A DNA stretch of 64,000 bases from assembly GCF_021155765.1 (NCBI RefSeq), contig NC_060106.1, forward strand, positions 15,836,031 through 15,900,030, in the 5' to 3' direction. The stretch comes from Diprion similis (taxonomy: Eukaryota > Arthropoda > Insecta > Hymenoptera > Diprionidae). Shown here in pieces: positions 14,101 through 26,997 of this stretch (its first letter is position 1; every line of letters starts with the position of its first letter). Under the pieces are notes generated by a model. That model was given only the letters and a program-made list of their open reading frames with translations, had not been told where the DNA came from and did not search any database. Made by a program: the position numbers and the translations under genes.

Positions 14101-17100
14101 CATTACGGGAGCAGAGTTAATTGCGCCTGAATTCATCGCGCCCCAGAAAGGCCCTTCGGCTGCGCTGCCCTGCGCTTTGGATAGAAACTTGTAAATTTAA
14201 AATTCGGGGTTGACGGGGAGAAAAATGCGGCATGGCCAAGAGTGGCGTCATCGGGTAATTGACCAAATTGAGCCTGTGCTTGTGTATATATAAGAAAGAG
14301 AAGCGCGGACGGCTGCTTAATGCTCAGCAGCGCATGCTAAAGATGAGGTGAAGAGAGCAACACCATACTGATTAATCTCTCGCGCTTCGTTAGGAATGGT
14401 AATATTCCAAAGTGTCGTTCGCCCCCCGAATGCCGCTGCTCAGGGCGAAACATTGCAGGCTAGAGGAATCCCGAGCTGAACCGAGCTGCTCCAGCCGCGT
14501 CTTGCCGATGTACTTACTCCAAGCCGCTTAATAATGTGTGAATATAAAGAAAACGCCGGTATTATTCTACGCCCTGAAATTTAGTTAAACACGTGCCATG
14601 CTTAAGTACATATTTCTAGCTGAGGTTCAACGCGCAGTTCAAAATTGCTCCGCATTCTGTCTAGCGTCACTTCTAGATTCTAGAATCGCTTTTGTCAAGC
14701 CGGCTGCCATTGGCTTCAATAGTATCACCATCGAAGCCCCATGATCTCACGAGCTCTTAACTCTTAACCATCAATTGGACCCCCAGCAGTGCCACTTGTT
14801 GAGCTTGTATAAGAAGCTGATAAAACAGTAGAGTTTGAGATAACCGCGTGACTGTTGTCGAGTCTCTGGTGTGCAGTTAGATTGAACTTCCCCTTCATCG
14901 TAATCTAACTGTTTCTCATATTGCGTTCTTTACGAGGTCGCATCGACCTAAAGGGACTATAGCTTTATCGTTATCCATTATACTTATCCACTTGTCGCCC
15001 ACACGCGACTTCCCTTTGCGGATGAAATCTCGCGCAGACCGGGAAGCAAGGTCCGTTTCAGATTGTGAGAAATATCTGGACGGAAACCACAGCCTCGTTG
15101 TCTCCTCGATCTCGACGGGATCGGCTCAACTCTGAGAAAATCTCGGTCCTGCTGCAAAGAGTCGGAGTGATCGGTGTGTCGAATGGAGTTTCGATTGCTT
15201 CCGTAATGGAATAACGTTAATTGAGTCGGTATCGGGGCCGATGGGACGGGTGGGCGTGACGCTGGCGGTCCAGGGCTTAGAGACGCGAGGTGAACACGGC
15301 TGAGTCCCGCAATCGTTGATCCAGATTAACCCGATTTGACGCCAAGGCCCACGCAGTCCTCGGAACGTCTGTCGTTTGTTTAACTGTTTGAATTTTGGTA
15401 AGCCGGTAACCCGCACCGAGTTCGCCGGCCGACCACGAAGAGACCGTACGAAACCCGCTCCTCGGTTATAGTTATTTTCGTATGTCGGCGGCAATCACCG
15501 TGTCAGTAGTCGTTGGAAACCGACCTACCGAGCGACCAACGAACCAACGAACCTAACCAACCAACCACCGCTGGATACACGCCGCCCCGTGTAAGAGGAT
15601 CCGACCGGAGGAGGATGTCGAGTCTTGGCTAATCAGCGTTGCGCTAATTACCATCAGAAGCGATATTTCTAATTAAGATGCAGACGAATAATAATACGAG
15701 CCAAGCGTCATCGTCCGGGTCTCGTATCAAAGACACTGTGCGGTGTAAAAGTTCCCATCTAACTTGCCACAACTTCCCGGTTTCGGTTCCAAAATTCACC
15801 CAATTAAGTCCGCGGCATCGTTTCGATTACGACATATATCGGTGCCATGCGGTGATGACGCGAGGAGTCCGAGACGAAAGGCTACTTTGGTTCGTTCCGA
15901 GACTCGGTCGAGAAAGCCTTTGATCTCCTGACAGACAAGAAGAAAGCTCTATCAACGAACACCCTTAAATTCTGCTCCAGTTACAAGTTTACACTTGGCC
16001 GGCTGGGTCGCGCGTTTCTAGCAACGCGGGCAACGCGTGCGTGTCTCGGAACAGATAAGCAATAGTTGACTGCTTCTCGGGAAAAACGGCGAGCGGCACC
16101 TCGGGTGGAAATCAAAGACTTCCGGTTCGCCCGGCGAGCCTTCAAAGTTATAATAACTCGACTATTGGCAGTGCCTTTGAACCTTCCCATCGCGCACCTA
16201 AACGGGGACACCGATGGCTCTATACGCACCTATATTTACACTCACATCCACGTGTGTGCGTGAGGTGCACACGACGAACGATCTTTGAGCGCGAGTTGTG
16301 TGATTAATCACTAACCCCTTAATGGAGAGGGTCATTAGCCTTCGTTGAAACATCAAATGAAGCTACTTTGTCGACCCGTAAGTACGATCCGTAAAAATCA
16401 TTCGAACAAGTCTCGGTCTATGCTTTACTCGCAGCCGTTGGCGGTGGGTACCGACTATAAGCTATCGGTCTTACATAATGCACGAATCGCATTGATTATT
16501 TACATACCGTGTATACGCTTGTCGTTGAATCGTTCCAGAGAAATTTCATCGAACTAACCGTCGAGGCAAAGAGCTCTCATTATTCCTCGAACGACAAAGT
16601 GCATGATGTTAATATCGTAGTAGGTGTACAACGAACATAGACGTTGGATTGCGATGTGGGGCGGTGGGGGCGAAACGAATGATGAGAAAACGGAGGTTGA
16701 CGGACTAATTATTGTCTATTAAACTTAATTGGTGGACCTATGCGCTACACCCAGACACACGCATATAAAACGCTGGAATTATACTGCCCTCCGTATGCTA
16801 TATACATGTATCACGATCTATGCGTCCATACCGCGAAGAAGAGACTCTCATCCGGGTTCGCCCAAATTTCACTCGGATAAAATAAGAGATTTTCCGGGCT
16901 CAGGATACGGGTGGGCCCTCGAGATTTGACGGATCGGGCCCACATGCCCCAAGAATAGCTGTCCCGCTGGTCAGCCCGGGTCCTGACGCAAGGCAGACCA
17001 CCGACTCTGGTTTTTCTCAATTGGGCCCTGCGTACGAACGAGGGTTGAGAGAGGTATGGTCCCATTTTTCCACTTCATTTACCGCTCACTAACGTCACTT

Positions 17101-20100
17101 CGTTGTTATTGTCTGTTGCAGAGATTCTCTGTTGCCACTTGGCGGCTGGTTCCTGTCGCAGTGTTTGTTCAAAGGTACGTCGAACACACTTGAGTTATTA
17201 TACTTTACCTTTCAATGATCCTTCCGCTGCAGAGTCAGTTTCTACATACCTATAACATGCATGTGGTGAAGTTGGAACAGCTTAAGGAGTAACTCGAGCT
17301 CTTCGACACGAGGAAAAAGTACCGTGTTAGCCACGTGTTCTTGGACGCGGGAGAGTAACCGACGTATAACAGATACGTGGAGGCGGTAGAGCAATCAATT
17401 AAAACGCGACGCGTATGCCTGTGTAATATAAACACTTCGATTGATCGGTTTCGCGCGAGTTTTCGGTCATCATAGACGTCGGCGTTTCTTTATCTTCGCA
17501 ATATCATGCTTATAATGTCAGCCGAATCACATCACGCTGGGCACGGCTCCTCGAGGTTGGTGAACATTTTAATCGTCGGATTCAACCGGATTGATGAATC
17601 GATGCTCGTTAAAGCTAACAGATCAAAGCCAGAGCTGAGATGCAGTATAACTACGGTTCAATATAGCGCACGATGAAATCACGCGAGCATAAATATTCAA
17701 ACTAGAGTTGCGGAGAGCCAGAGCCGATGGATTGTAAATAAAATAAAGCCCCGATTGATCGGCCGTTCTGCGTATGCGTTCAGCTAGATACAAACCCTCC
17801 ACACCTACATAAAACCAAGCCACCTCCTCCACTCGTCTCTTTGCCAAGTCGAAGTGCACGCCAAGCTGCGGGTGGCACATCGGGTCTGGTTCGACTATCC
17901 GGTCCGTAAATCCATCGAGAAATGGGCCCTACACGTGGGTGAAAACTTGAAAAGGGCTGCTCAGGTGTCGGGTGAGTCTCCCGCAGGATCTCCTCGTTTT
18001 TTGCAAAGATCCCCTGCATAATGCGAATCATGCAAATATTGTGGGAGGTTTGAATAATTTTTACCAACATTAATAGCCATCTGCGGTGGTGAGTTTCTCG
18101 CGGAAATCCTTCATCGTTTTTTGTGTGACGAAGGATCTCTGTGAGCTTGAAACTGATTCTCGTTGTGTGTACGCTTGATGCAACGTGGGACGGTTTTGGG
18201 CCTTATGACTGCTGTTGGGGCCCCGAAGCGAGAGCGGAGATGGTATCGATGGCGTTGGACCCGCTGAGAGATTTACGTAGGAGCAGCGGGGCGCCGACTC
18301 ATTCATACGCAAATATTATAACTGGATTCGGAAAATAAGCCGCGGGTTTTTGATATCACTGATACTGTTTCTACGCGTTCGGTATGCGTGGTGTCCTGTT
18401 ACCACGTGAAGTAAAACGAAAAATAAGAAAGTTTAAAGAGGAAAAAAAAAAAAAAAAAACATGTACAACATCTCCGTAATACTGCAAGTTTTTACGACAT
18501 TCCTTATCTTCGTTTCCTCTGCGTAGACAGTCCGGGAATTTGGGGGAATGGGAAGAGAACAGATTAAAAAGAATTTTAGATCAACTTTGCTTCTCCGACT
18601 CGCGCGTGGATAAATTTAATCTTTATATCCTCCACCGCGCTTTGCGGCCGTTGTATAAGTCGAGATATTCGTTTGTTTTAGAAAAGTAACAGTTTTCTTT
18701 TAATGCTGCCTATATTTTATCTATACGAATGGGATAATATTCTTGAAAGGCGCGATGAGAACTCAAACGCTTATACCTATCTATGCAAACTATATATATA
18801 CACACGCTAGATGCACGGCGCGCGACACGACGCGTCAGCTGCATTATATGCCCACAGCGAGCTGCTTTGATAAATCCAAACGGTATATTTCTAAATTATA
18901 GAACAAAAATACACGCGAAGCACAACACAGAGCTCTCTCTGTTGTAACAATTTATTACTATAAGTAGCGAGAATGTTTTACATTTTATATATATATGTAT
19001 ATTATACACAACGTATATTTTTCGTCAAACATAGATCAAGTTACGTCTCATAGTTCTTTCCCTGTCCCGGTTGTATTATTATAAGCGCGTGGAGGAAATC
19101 CCTGCAGTCGGTTGGCCGTCCCTTGGAAAAAGTCAAGAGGCAGTAAAAACAGTGGACACGATAACGCAGTGCTGTGTACGGGAGTGCTTAAGCACTCTGG
19201 GGATACACAATGAGACAATCGGTCGAGGCTTGCAGCTATAGCTTATAGTTGGTGCAGCACGGCCTGGCAGTGTGCAACACGAGGCAAAAGACAGATCTTC
19301 GCGTTAGGCCTACGCTGATGAGGACTTCCTGCTTAGGAATCTAAAAGTAAAATAACCGGAAGTCTCGTGGATCCGAGGTAGAAACCCGCGGACCCGCAGG
19401 CCGCGTCCTCTGCGTTGGTAGATGTGTACATAACCGATTCTTATACACAAGGGCTTATAGGCGTATGGACGCGCAAGTGAATCTGGGCGCACGTACTCGC
19501 GTCATGTAGCTTTATAGTAGCTGTTGGATATTTCCTTCTCCCAAATACCCTCCGGGTAACATTTACGACGTTTAGGCACGAGAGTGTCGGCCGCGGGTCC
19601 GAGAGACGACGAAAGAAGCTGCTGCGGGGTCTTTGAGGGGACCCAAAAACCGGCGATGTTCAACACCATGGCGCAATCACTCGCGCTGCGCGTTTCACGG
19701 CGAGGGCACGAGTTCGCAAAGTCTGGAAAAAGAGAGAGAAAGAGAGAAAAAGATAGAGATACTCTTTTAAACCCGAGTGCGGATCAAAAGAGACCAAAAT
19801 AGCGGACATGCCTTCGTTTTTCGCGACAAGAAGCACGTGCAGAACCACATTAACCGGATTCCGCTGGGTGTTTTACGTATCGCGTACGTTACGGGTGATT
19901 TAAGAAACGCACAAAGTAACTTAGGTCTCCGGCGGATAAATCACTCATGTACTTGTATATTACACGTGAATGCCTGGATTTTTCATATACTCCCGCACTG
20001 GTATTTTCGTTGCCGCACATAACATTTATATCTCAGTTTGGATACATCGAGTGGCTGAGCGATTACTGCATCACCCTCGCCGTTAACGACGCCGTTAATT

Positions 20101-23100
20101 ACCCACGGGATATGTTACTCGTCGGGCAAGTTTCGTATGCACAGGATAGATTTATAATCACCTTCACATACCCGCACGGTATTCCCGGATCAGGAATTGA
20201 AAAACATGCGCGAATAAATGTCGCCGACTAAAGAAGATTGAAACTACTTGGATACATCTGATTATTACATACTTAAAGAAGTTCTTCACTTGGATAAATT
20301 CATTCGAAAATCTGCTACCGTGTTGCTATCAGGTACAGCACGAGTGAACAAACTTTGACTTGGTAACAAATTTTCGAATAGAATGTGCCTGTAATGTGAC
20401 ACACATTTCGCACGTTGGATAGATCGAAAAAATTGGATATCAGGAGCACCATTTTCAGAGTACTTGGAACAGGTGCCAAGGTCACCCGGTAGCGAGTGGG
20501 GTTAGTAATTTATCATACGCTCGAGCTTGGGAAACCGGAGTATCTGACAATGGGGGGTCATCGCGAAGCTCCGTGCTCTCTTATGGGTCCAGACCGTCTT
20601 CGCGCCATCCGTGTTCCACATACCTCCGAGAATACACGCGACGAAAATACGCGGGTTCGCGCCGCGACGCTTCGCGTCGTTCCTCCACAGGCCATCTTCG
20701 TCCTGCAGCCTTAATCTAGACAAACGCCACGTTGACATCACCTGATTAAACCGGAGCAATCACCCGCTGCGAATGTGAACGGGCGAGAAAGATGGAACGT
20801 TGGAGAAGAAGTTTGATATAACATATTTTTTCATGGGGTCATTTTTGAATTCGGAATTCTTTTACCTTGTATCCCTTGCAGAACGAGCGATGCCTGGGTC
20901 GAGGGTCGAGGTTAAACCGAATTAGCGGAGGCGGGCAGTGACTTATGGTGAAAGGGGTCGCTAGTGACCCCTGCGCAGGCCGAACTTCCCGGCATATGTA
21001 GGCATTGTAGACACGGAGTTCGCTGGAACCGTTGGTGGCCATAAAAAACCAACATGAGTTGCCACGTGATTTGGAATACATGAAGAAACGGACGCGCGAG
21101 GCCTCGTCCTCGTCCCAAGAGACATTTATTGAATTTTGAATGAGCACGCGATACGCCACGTGAGGTCTCCGATTCTTTCTCCATAATTGATATTCACCTC
21201 CGCAGCCAAGGAGGAAGCCTCTCTCGTCGTGACGGTGTTCGTAAATATGTCCTCAGATTCCGGGCTCGTTTTTGCTTTGTATCAGGTCTCAACTATGAAC
21301 AACAGTCGCGCTATTAAGTTACACGCAAATTTCAATGATCAGAAGGAGCCATTCGTTTTGTCTCTCCAACTCGATGTGATGAATTTTGAAATCCCACTTT
21401 TCTACATTCCTCATCGATACCCGTGAAATATTCTTGCAAGACTCTCACGACTAACGGTTTTGATTTCTCCAGATTCGATTGGTGGAGATTGGAGCAGACC
21501 CGAAGATCAGAGAGGAGGCGAGTCGGAACCTTTCGGAGCTTTGTTCGGTGGAACTGGTAAGCTGCGTTTAATTGATCTATTGAATTCTTTTCTCCTCTTT
21601 TCGCATTGTACCCCAGGTATTGCGTTCACATTTGACCGGTGGCACGTTGTGGAGTGCCAGTTTCTATACATATCGCCGTAGAAAATGGCCTGAAAACGAT
21701 GACAATGGTGTTACCTCGTAGTGTTACCCAACACGTTTAGATCGCGTTCAATAAAAGATGAATGCGAAGGCAGGATGCAACCTGATCCCTACTTTTTCAC
21801 ATTCATTATATTCGTGATTCATGCATACCCACAAGAACTTGAAAATGCGAATAGTTTCACGTTTCAACAGTTTTATGTACCTCTGCTCTCTATTTTTGTC
21901 TAATACGCAAACTTATTTCAGACCGAGTTCTGGGACTGCTTCAACTCAACGGTGGAAAGTAAGTAGCTTTTTGCTGTACTTTATACACACACGTACGCAC
22001 TCATACTTATGCACCGAAAATCGTTCTCGATTGTTTCTTTGCCATTCCATTCAGCCCGCAATGCGCATGTCATGTGATACTTTCAAGTGCTACTCGGTAC
22101 CTCGAGATCATTTGACTTGCTACCGGGCTCTGCCGGGCGGGTGTTTGCCCTCAAGATTGATTGCAGGATAATGCGCGTCGCCGACGCTCACCGCTCTTGA
22201 ATTATTCTTTCGCAATTTAAACATTCCATATACATAATGTCCTGAGTGAACGCCTGTGTCAGTCATATATACTGTTATTTCATGATTTCGCATTGTCGAC
22301 ACTCTTTGCAAATCCTTAGTTCATACCTACTCGTAGTTAATTATAGTACCGCGCTAAAAAAAATTACTGTACAATGGTGAGGTTAATATCTGAAATGTGA
22401 CTTGTCTTCAAATAATTGTCCCTGCTACAACTCTCCTCTGCCGCATTTGCTTGCTTTCTGCATAACGGCTCACCTGCATTTTCCTCAAAGTTGTCCGCTT
22501 CGCTTCTATGCATATTCGAAGTTTAAACAGTTTGTTTATCCTTCGACATAACCCGCGCGATAGATAATATTTAGTTTACTTGACCTACGACCAAGCAGTT
22601 TATCTGCAACGTGTATCGGCACGTCGAAGTCGTTGCTATGTGTAATGTCTTTTATTTTTTGTTCAGCTGTAAATGGAGTGTGATAAATATTATTCAGTAT
22701 CTACTGTTTTTCAAGAAGATAAAACAATATCGCAAATACAACAATAATAATAACAATAACGACAACAATAATAATAATAACAATAATGTCAGCGGTAAAT
22801 CGTAACTAACACACAAAGCAGCTTCACAGATAAACGTTTTTCATTACAGAAGCACGAAAGAATGAGAACTGGGTGGGCAGAGGATGTTGTCATTTGTCAC
22901 AGAACTTCATTTGTGGGATGAAATGTGCTTTGGCAGGCAGCAGGTCGGATTTGGATGCAGATTGCAGGCAGAGTGATGAATTGGAATTATTCTCGTGCAT
23001 GGAGAAGCAGGAAGAAAGCGAAAGATGCTGCAACAATGTGACGAATGAGACGTGTCGGGCTGTGTGCAGAACGGCTTTTCATAATCCTGGAAAACATTCA

Positions 23101-25819
23101 TCGCGTAAGCTGAGCGAAAACAATTGCCAAAATCAAATGCCCAAGTGTTTGAAAACGATTGCTGAAGCTGAGAGTGCCGAAAATCCAAAGCAATGTAAGC
23201 TTCCGACGCGTTCTTTAATAAACGATCGATGCCTCTGGAAATGTAGGGATAATTTATAAACTCTGATTTTTTTTCCCAACAGATTTGCACTGCTGCGATG
23301 AAGCCACTAGCACCGAATGTTTAGAAAGCTGTCGAAGTACTTTGCGAACGGCAGTTACTAATCAGGATATTTTCGATACATTGGAGAAAAAATGTGGTCT
23401 GGCATTGCCTCACTCGCCGATATGGAGTTGTATAATGAAAACTACAACGGCTCCGGAACCCCCCCGGCTTCCCCTAGATGCTGCGAAACTCTCGTGCTGT
23501 TACCGAGCCTACACATCAAATTGCAAAAAATTATGCTGGAGGGTGTTCCAAGCGGACTGGGAATCGGCTTGGTCGAAGCTCGACAACGAGTGCTTATCGT
23601 CCCCTATGGAAGGAGAGCTTCGGAGGTGTCTAGACGATTCGGACGATCCATGCGAGCCGGGATGCTCTGGGCTGAGGTATTGCTCACGGTACAACGATAG
23701 GCCGACCACGTTGTTCAGGTAAGCGTGCAAAACGTAATGTTGCGTCGCTATATGTTGATCGGTATAAGGTTTCCAAATGAATACAGAAAAACAAAAGTAA
23801 CTTTGATCTATGTTTTTTAGAACGTGTTCGGTGACTGCAGACAACGCGGCACAATGGGAAGCGGATCACTGGGTCCGAGGTGGTGTGATAACAGGATTGG
23901 GGCTACCGGTAAGAGCCGCACCCTCGTGTCCTGTGGAAACGCTTCGCGCGGCGGCTTGTTTGTTTCAATTGCGTCCGTGCGAATCGCGGATTCACGAAAC
24001 GCGTCTTTGCAGAGACGACTGTTTGGAGCTTCTTTCAGGATGCGTGGATTGGTCGGCGATAACGGGACCTCACACGGCGGCCACGTTGTGCGCGAAGCTC
24101 TCTCCCCCGCGTAAAGAGATGCCGTGTGTCTCGCTGAAACCGTACCTCGAAGATTCCCCGGAGTTCGGAGTAACGCTTTTACCCGACGAGGACATCACGA
24201 CTCCCTGCCTGCCGAATCCTTGCCTGCCTAATCAGGTTTGCATCCTGCATCCGAACGCCGCGAAGGGCCATCAGTGCGTGGCTAGTTGTTTGCTGGGTGA
24301 AATTTCCAAGCAGATGGTTCCTCTGGGCACCTGGGTCCAAGTTCCAAGAGCCGACCAGCAAGGCTGTCTGAAAATTTGCAAGTGCACATTGCACGGTCTG
24401 GAAAAGTGCAGAGAGCTTAACTGTTTCTCCTTCAATTCGTGCTGGGTTCAAGACAGGTTTGTCACACACAGATCGAACTTTTACCTCGAATGTAATCCGT
24501 GCACCTGTTTTGAAGGAGAGATCACATGCTCTCGCAAGAGCTGCGGCAATTTTAAGGCGGCCTCCTTACCCTGCGATTGTCCAGCCCACTACGTACCCGT
24601 ATGCGGAAGACTCGGGGTCACATTCGCCTCTGCTTGTCTGGCGAAATGCTCTGGCGTAAGGATGAACAAGATCGAATTCGGCAGCTGCTCGTCCAGGGAT
24701 CCATGCGATCCGGACCCATGCGACAGCACGGCAAAGTGCGTTCGACGGCCGCGCGTGTGCTTGTCGATTATCCACAAGCCCTGTGCCCAGCACGAATGTG
24801 TTTCACTCGACTGCGATCTTCGTCATGATACCAACGGTCCAGTCTGCGATAAAGATAACAGAGAGCACGCTTCCTTGTGCGCTTTGATTCGCGCCGGTGC
24901 CACCCTTGGATACAGAGGACCTTGCCTCCAGGGATGCAGCCTTCGCGGCCCCGTTTGCGGTATAAACGGCGAAGTCTATCCGAACGAGTGCTCCGCGTGG
25001 GGAGCTGGGACCTCGGTCGATTACGTGGGACCTTGCATTGCTGTGGGACTTGTTGGCGATGTGGCAAAACAACGATGCGGAGAGATCGTACAATGCCCAC
25101 CATTAGCTGCCCCCAATTGTATCGGTGTCACTCCCCCTGGTGCTTGCTGTCCGGTATGCGGAGGAGCCGCGAGATTATTCTACTCTCGGAAGCAGGTGAG
25201 AATTTAGAATTCTTCAGCTAGTTTGAGAGAGGTGAATATCGCCCAAAGACTGTTCAGTCAAGAGTCTGGATCAGATCCAGACAATGGGATTTCTGTTAGT
25301 GATATTTAGAGTACCGATCCTTAAATATGTAGTTCAAATTCTGTTGTACCTACATCGATTCTTGTCCAATTCGGGCCTTTGGAATGTTAGACAAGGGCCG
25401 AATCCACTGATACAAAATGGAAACTTGTTCTTTTGCAGCTTGAGAGGATCTTGCACATGATGGATGAAGAGATGGACCGGGATGCAGTAACGTTGGGTGC
25501 TATGCTCGTCGCCCTGGGTCGACAGATTCAAGTATCGCAGTGTATGCTAAGGGGCGCGTTGACCCCCGAGGGAGACATATTCGTAATTAACCAACCGCTC
25601 CCTGCGAAGCCGTCGCCACTTCAGTTGCAAGCGTGCATAGCTGAGATTGAAAAGCTTGTAACACGGATTTCGGAGAGGAGTCCTAGGATATTGGCAGAGG
25701 TGCCACTTGGCTCGTTGACAAGAGCGGAGATAATGCACGGCCATGTGTCCGGTGCTTCGTCCAACCAATTATGGATTGCCATGCTTTCATTAGCGGTGAT
25801 GCTGCTTGTGGGATTTTAA
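8152..25819 (+). CDS. Reck: RECK: reversion-inducing cysteine-rich protein with Kazal motifs (GPI-anchored)
   Basis: Eight coding exons: 8152-8230, 17122-17174, 21473-21556, 21922-21958, 22850-23194, 23283-23718, 23821-25195, 25439-25819. All introns are GT-AG; the sum is 2,790 nt, 929 aa plus stop (human RECK is about 970). Residues 1-25 form a signal peptide (LLVVLYAGSALSDA). Five CC-type cysteine knots follow, each starting with a CC pair (near ILCCHLA, WVGRGCCHL, RCCNNVTNETC, LHCCDEA, LSCCYRA). Next comes the RPTTLFRTC segment into the frizzled-like cysteine-rich region. Kazal-like modules lie near residues 596-640, 675-705 and 717-760 (CxPVCG...C, GPVCD, GPVCGINGEVYPNEC). The C-terminus has a hydrophobic tail (LWIAMLSLAVMLLVGF) after a small-residue stretch, fitting a GPI-anchor signal. 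RECK is known as a surface inhibitor of metalloproteinases and, in vertebrates, a WNT7 co-receptor. The ATG is in a good context (CCAAGATGA) and directly precedes the signal peptide. Confidence 0.95.
9803..9843. repeat. (CTT)n microsatellite
   Basis: About thirteen CTT/TTC units lie inside Reck intron 1, in a wider pyrimidine-rich tract (roughly 9745-9850). Confidence 0.9.
10203..10220. repeat. Poly-G run of 18
   Basis: Eighteen consecutive G residues (G4-capable on the plus strand) lie in Reck intron 1. The exact length may be affected by sequencing of homopolymers. Confidence 0.9.
11918..12299. mobile_element. piggyBac-type MITE flanked by TTAA target-site duplications
   Basis: A 374-bp non-coding element (11922-12295) is bracketed by TTAA at 11918-11921 and 12296-12299. 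The left end reads CCCTCGGTGATCACC and the right end, reverse-complemented, reads CCCTCGATGGTCACACC, so the termini are imperfect inverted repeats starting CCCT next to TTAA, as is typical of piggyBac-superfamily elements. Inside, a 17-bp sequence (CCTGGGTAGAATCGACC) occurs in direct orientation at 11936-11952 and 12207-12223. Two 27-bp tandem units (12234-12260 and 12261-12287, one mismatch) sit next to the right terminus. No transposase frame fits within it, so it would need a transposase in trans. Confidence 0.75.
12234..12287. repeat. Two tandem 27-bp units inside the MITE
   Basis: The units differ at one base (TTAAATTT versus TTGAATTT). Both end in GGTGTGACC, which resembles the terminal inverted repeat, so the right end appears to have duplicated part of its own terminus. 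Confidence 0.9.
13811..13946. repeat. Small fold-back (inverted repeat) in Reck intron 1
   Basis: Arms 13811-13827 and 13930-13946 are inverted copies matching at 16 of 17 positions (core GGTTTTTTGGTAAAA). A second, inner inverted pair (GTAAAAAA... and ATGTTTTTTAC, about 13822-13856) is nested inside the left half. It could be a remnant of a MITE-like element; no clear target-site duplication is visible. Confidence 0.55.
17175..21472. other. Reck intron 2 (4.3 kb)
   Basis: The intron has GT donor GTACGT and acceptor TCTCCAG. It holds an 18-base A run (18442-18459), short AT-rich and GA-rich simple tracts (about 18790-18805 and 19726-19765) and no coding exon I can support. Confidence 0.8.
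22738..22793. repeat. (AAT/AAC)n trinucleotide microsatellite
   Basis: A mixed AAT and AAC repeat lies in Reck intron 4, about 55 bases before the acceptor of the exon starting at 22850. It makes a poly-Asn open frame that is not expected to be translated. Confidence 0.9.
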
Positions 25820-26250
25820 GAGGCATGAGCTCGTTCAGAAGATAACGGACACTGGAAGTCGACGGAGATCGCATGTTTGTCACTCGATTGTTTAACCAAT
25901 TTTGTACGTTAAGTGACGGTTGTGTGGATAGGTATTTGACAGTGCAGTGACTTCAGAGACAGCAAAGAAATGAAACTATAAGTTGACTTTAATAGTTTAT
26001 TCTACGTCAGATTAAGCTATGACACATATTGATCCATTACGGATGCATTTTTGCGTTGCGTTCGCGCCAAGTCTGTGATCCTCCTAGTGCCTACATAGTT
26101 TAATGTAGTATAGGAAGTACTTTTGAATTTATATATGTATTACCAAAGAATAGAAAGAGAAAGTCAGATAGAAAGGAAAATGAAGAGTTATAAGGCAATG
26201 GTGCATAAATATACCTGTAAAGTAATAATTTTAAATTATTAGTTTTGTAA

Positions 26251-26256
26251 AATAAA
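26251..26256 (+). terminator. Reck polyadenylation signal AATAAA
   Basis: A canonical hexamer on the Reck sense strand lies 432 bases past the stop codon in AT-rich sequence. It is the best-placed canonical signal in the interval. Confidence 0.5.
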
Positions 26257-26941
26257 ATTATTTTCCGAACGTACCAACGTGCTGTCGCAAATTGTTTCTC
26301 GTATTATCAATGAAAGTTCACCGAGAAAAAGTTCAATCGAAGAAAACTGCATTTTGATCACAGATCATAACTTCATGTGGAGATAAAATTACAGCCAAAA
26401 TATTGTGGGATAAGCAATGCTAGTAAAAATCATATAGAAATCTGTCTCCTACTTAAACGGTTCGTCCTACAATATTTCGATTATGATATCCCAGTTTCTA
26501 GGGCTCAAACGTACTAGGGGAAAAAATTTTTGTGACGATTCTTGCACCAAAATATTTTCCACTTGTGAATAATTATAAGAATATTAATTCGTTTTTTTGA
26601 AAATGAGCGATTTCTTAAAACTGTCACCGTCAATTTTCACATTTATTATAGTACTTATCACAACGTATCGTGTGTAGATACTAGATGGTTCAAGTAAAGT
26701 CAACCATCCAGTGGCATTCACTTCTTCGGATATCATGGCTGAATAGGGTGAATTGATATTTTTCAGGTTATATAAGAAATATATACTTGGATTCCATTCA
26801 TGTCATTTTTTCCTCCTTTTTTATTGTTAAATACCAACTTTTTGTATCGTACGATACATGTAAATATTGAATTATTTAATTCATATCATACAGACTTGTA
26901 TTGAAATCATCATTGATTCGAACTGTACTCGGCGTACAAAA

Positions 26942-26947
26942 TTTATT
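26942..26947 (-). terminator. Ddx46 polyadenylation signal AATAAA (minus strand)
   Basis: A canonical hexamer on the minus strand lies about 50 bases past the Ddx46 stop at 26998-27000, implying a very short 3' UTR. A second copy at 26820-26825 is an alternative. Confidence 0.4.
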
Positions 26948-26997
26948 TCCTTAATTAAACCAGCGCAGGTAACATTATACATAGAAAATCGTAAAAA

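Larger units (their letters stand above)
8231..17121. other. Reck intron 1 (8.9 kb)
   Basis: This large GT-AG intron lies between the signal-peptide exon and the 53-nt exon encoding the first CC knot. It contains a piggyBac-type MITE (11918-12299), a fold-back (13811-13946), a (CTT)n tract, an 18-G run and a short heptamer repeat (about 13095-13121). Open frames such as 15126-15494 on the minus strand (122 codons) show no domain I recognise and I do not call them genes. Confidence 0.85.
25820..26997. other. Convergent intergenic region: Reck 3' UTR and Ddx46 3' UTR
   Basis: 1.18 kb separates the two stop codons. An AATAAA at 26251-26256 on the plus strand is a good Reck polyadenylation signal, giving a 3' UTR of roughly 450 bases. 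On the minus strand AATAAA lies at 26942-26947, about 50 bases past the Ddx46 stop, with another at 26820-26825. The rest is AT-rich and has no gene I recognise. Confidence 0.65.

Noticed and set aside
15126..15494. 122-codon minus-strand open frame in RECK intron 1
   Set aside because: No domain or family resemblance and no supporting exon structure; expected by chance in GC-richer sequence.
24768..25103. Several open frames of 75-111 codons overlapping 24179-25103
   Set aside because: They are shadows of the long RECK exon 23821-25195 in other frames.
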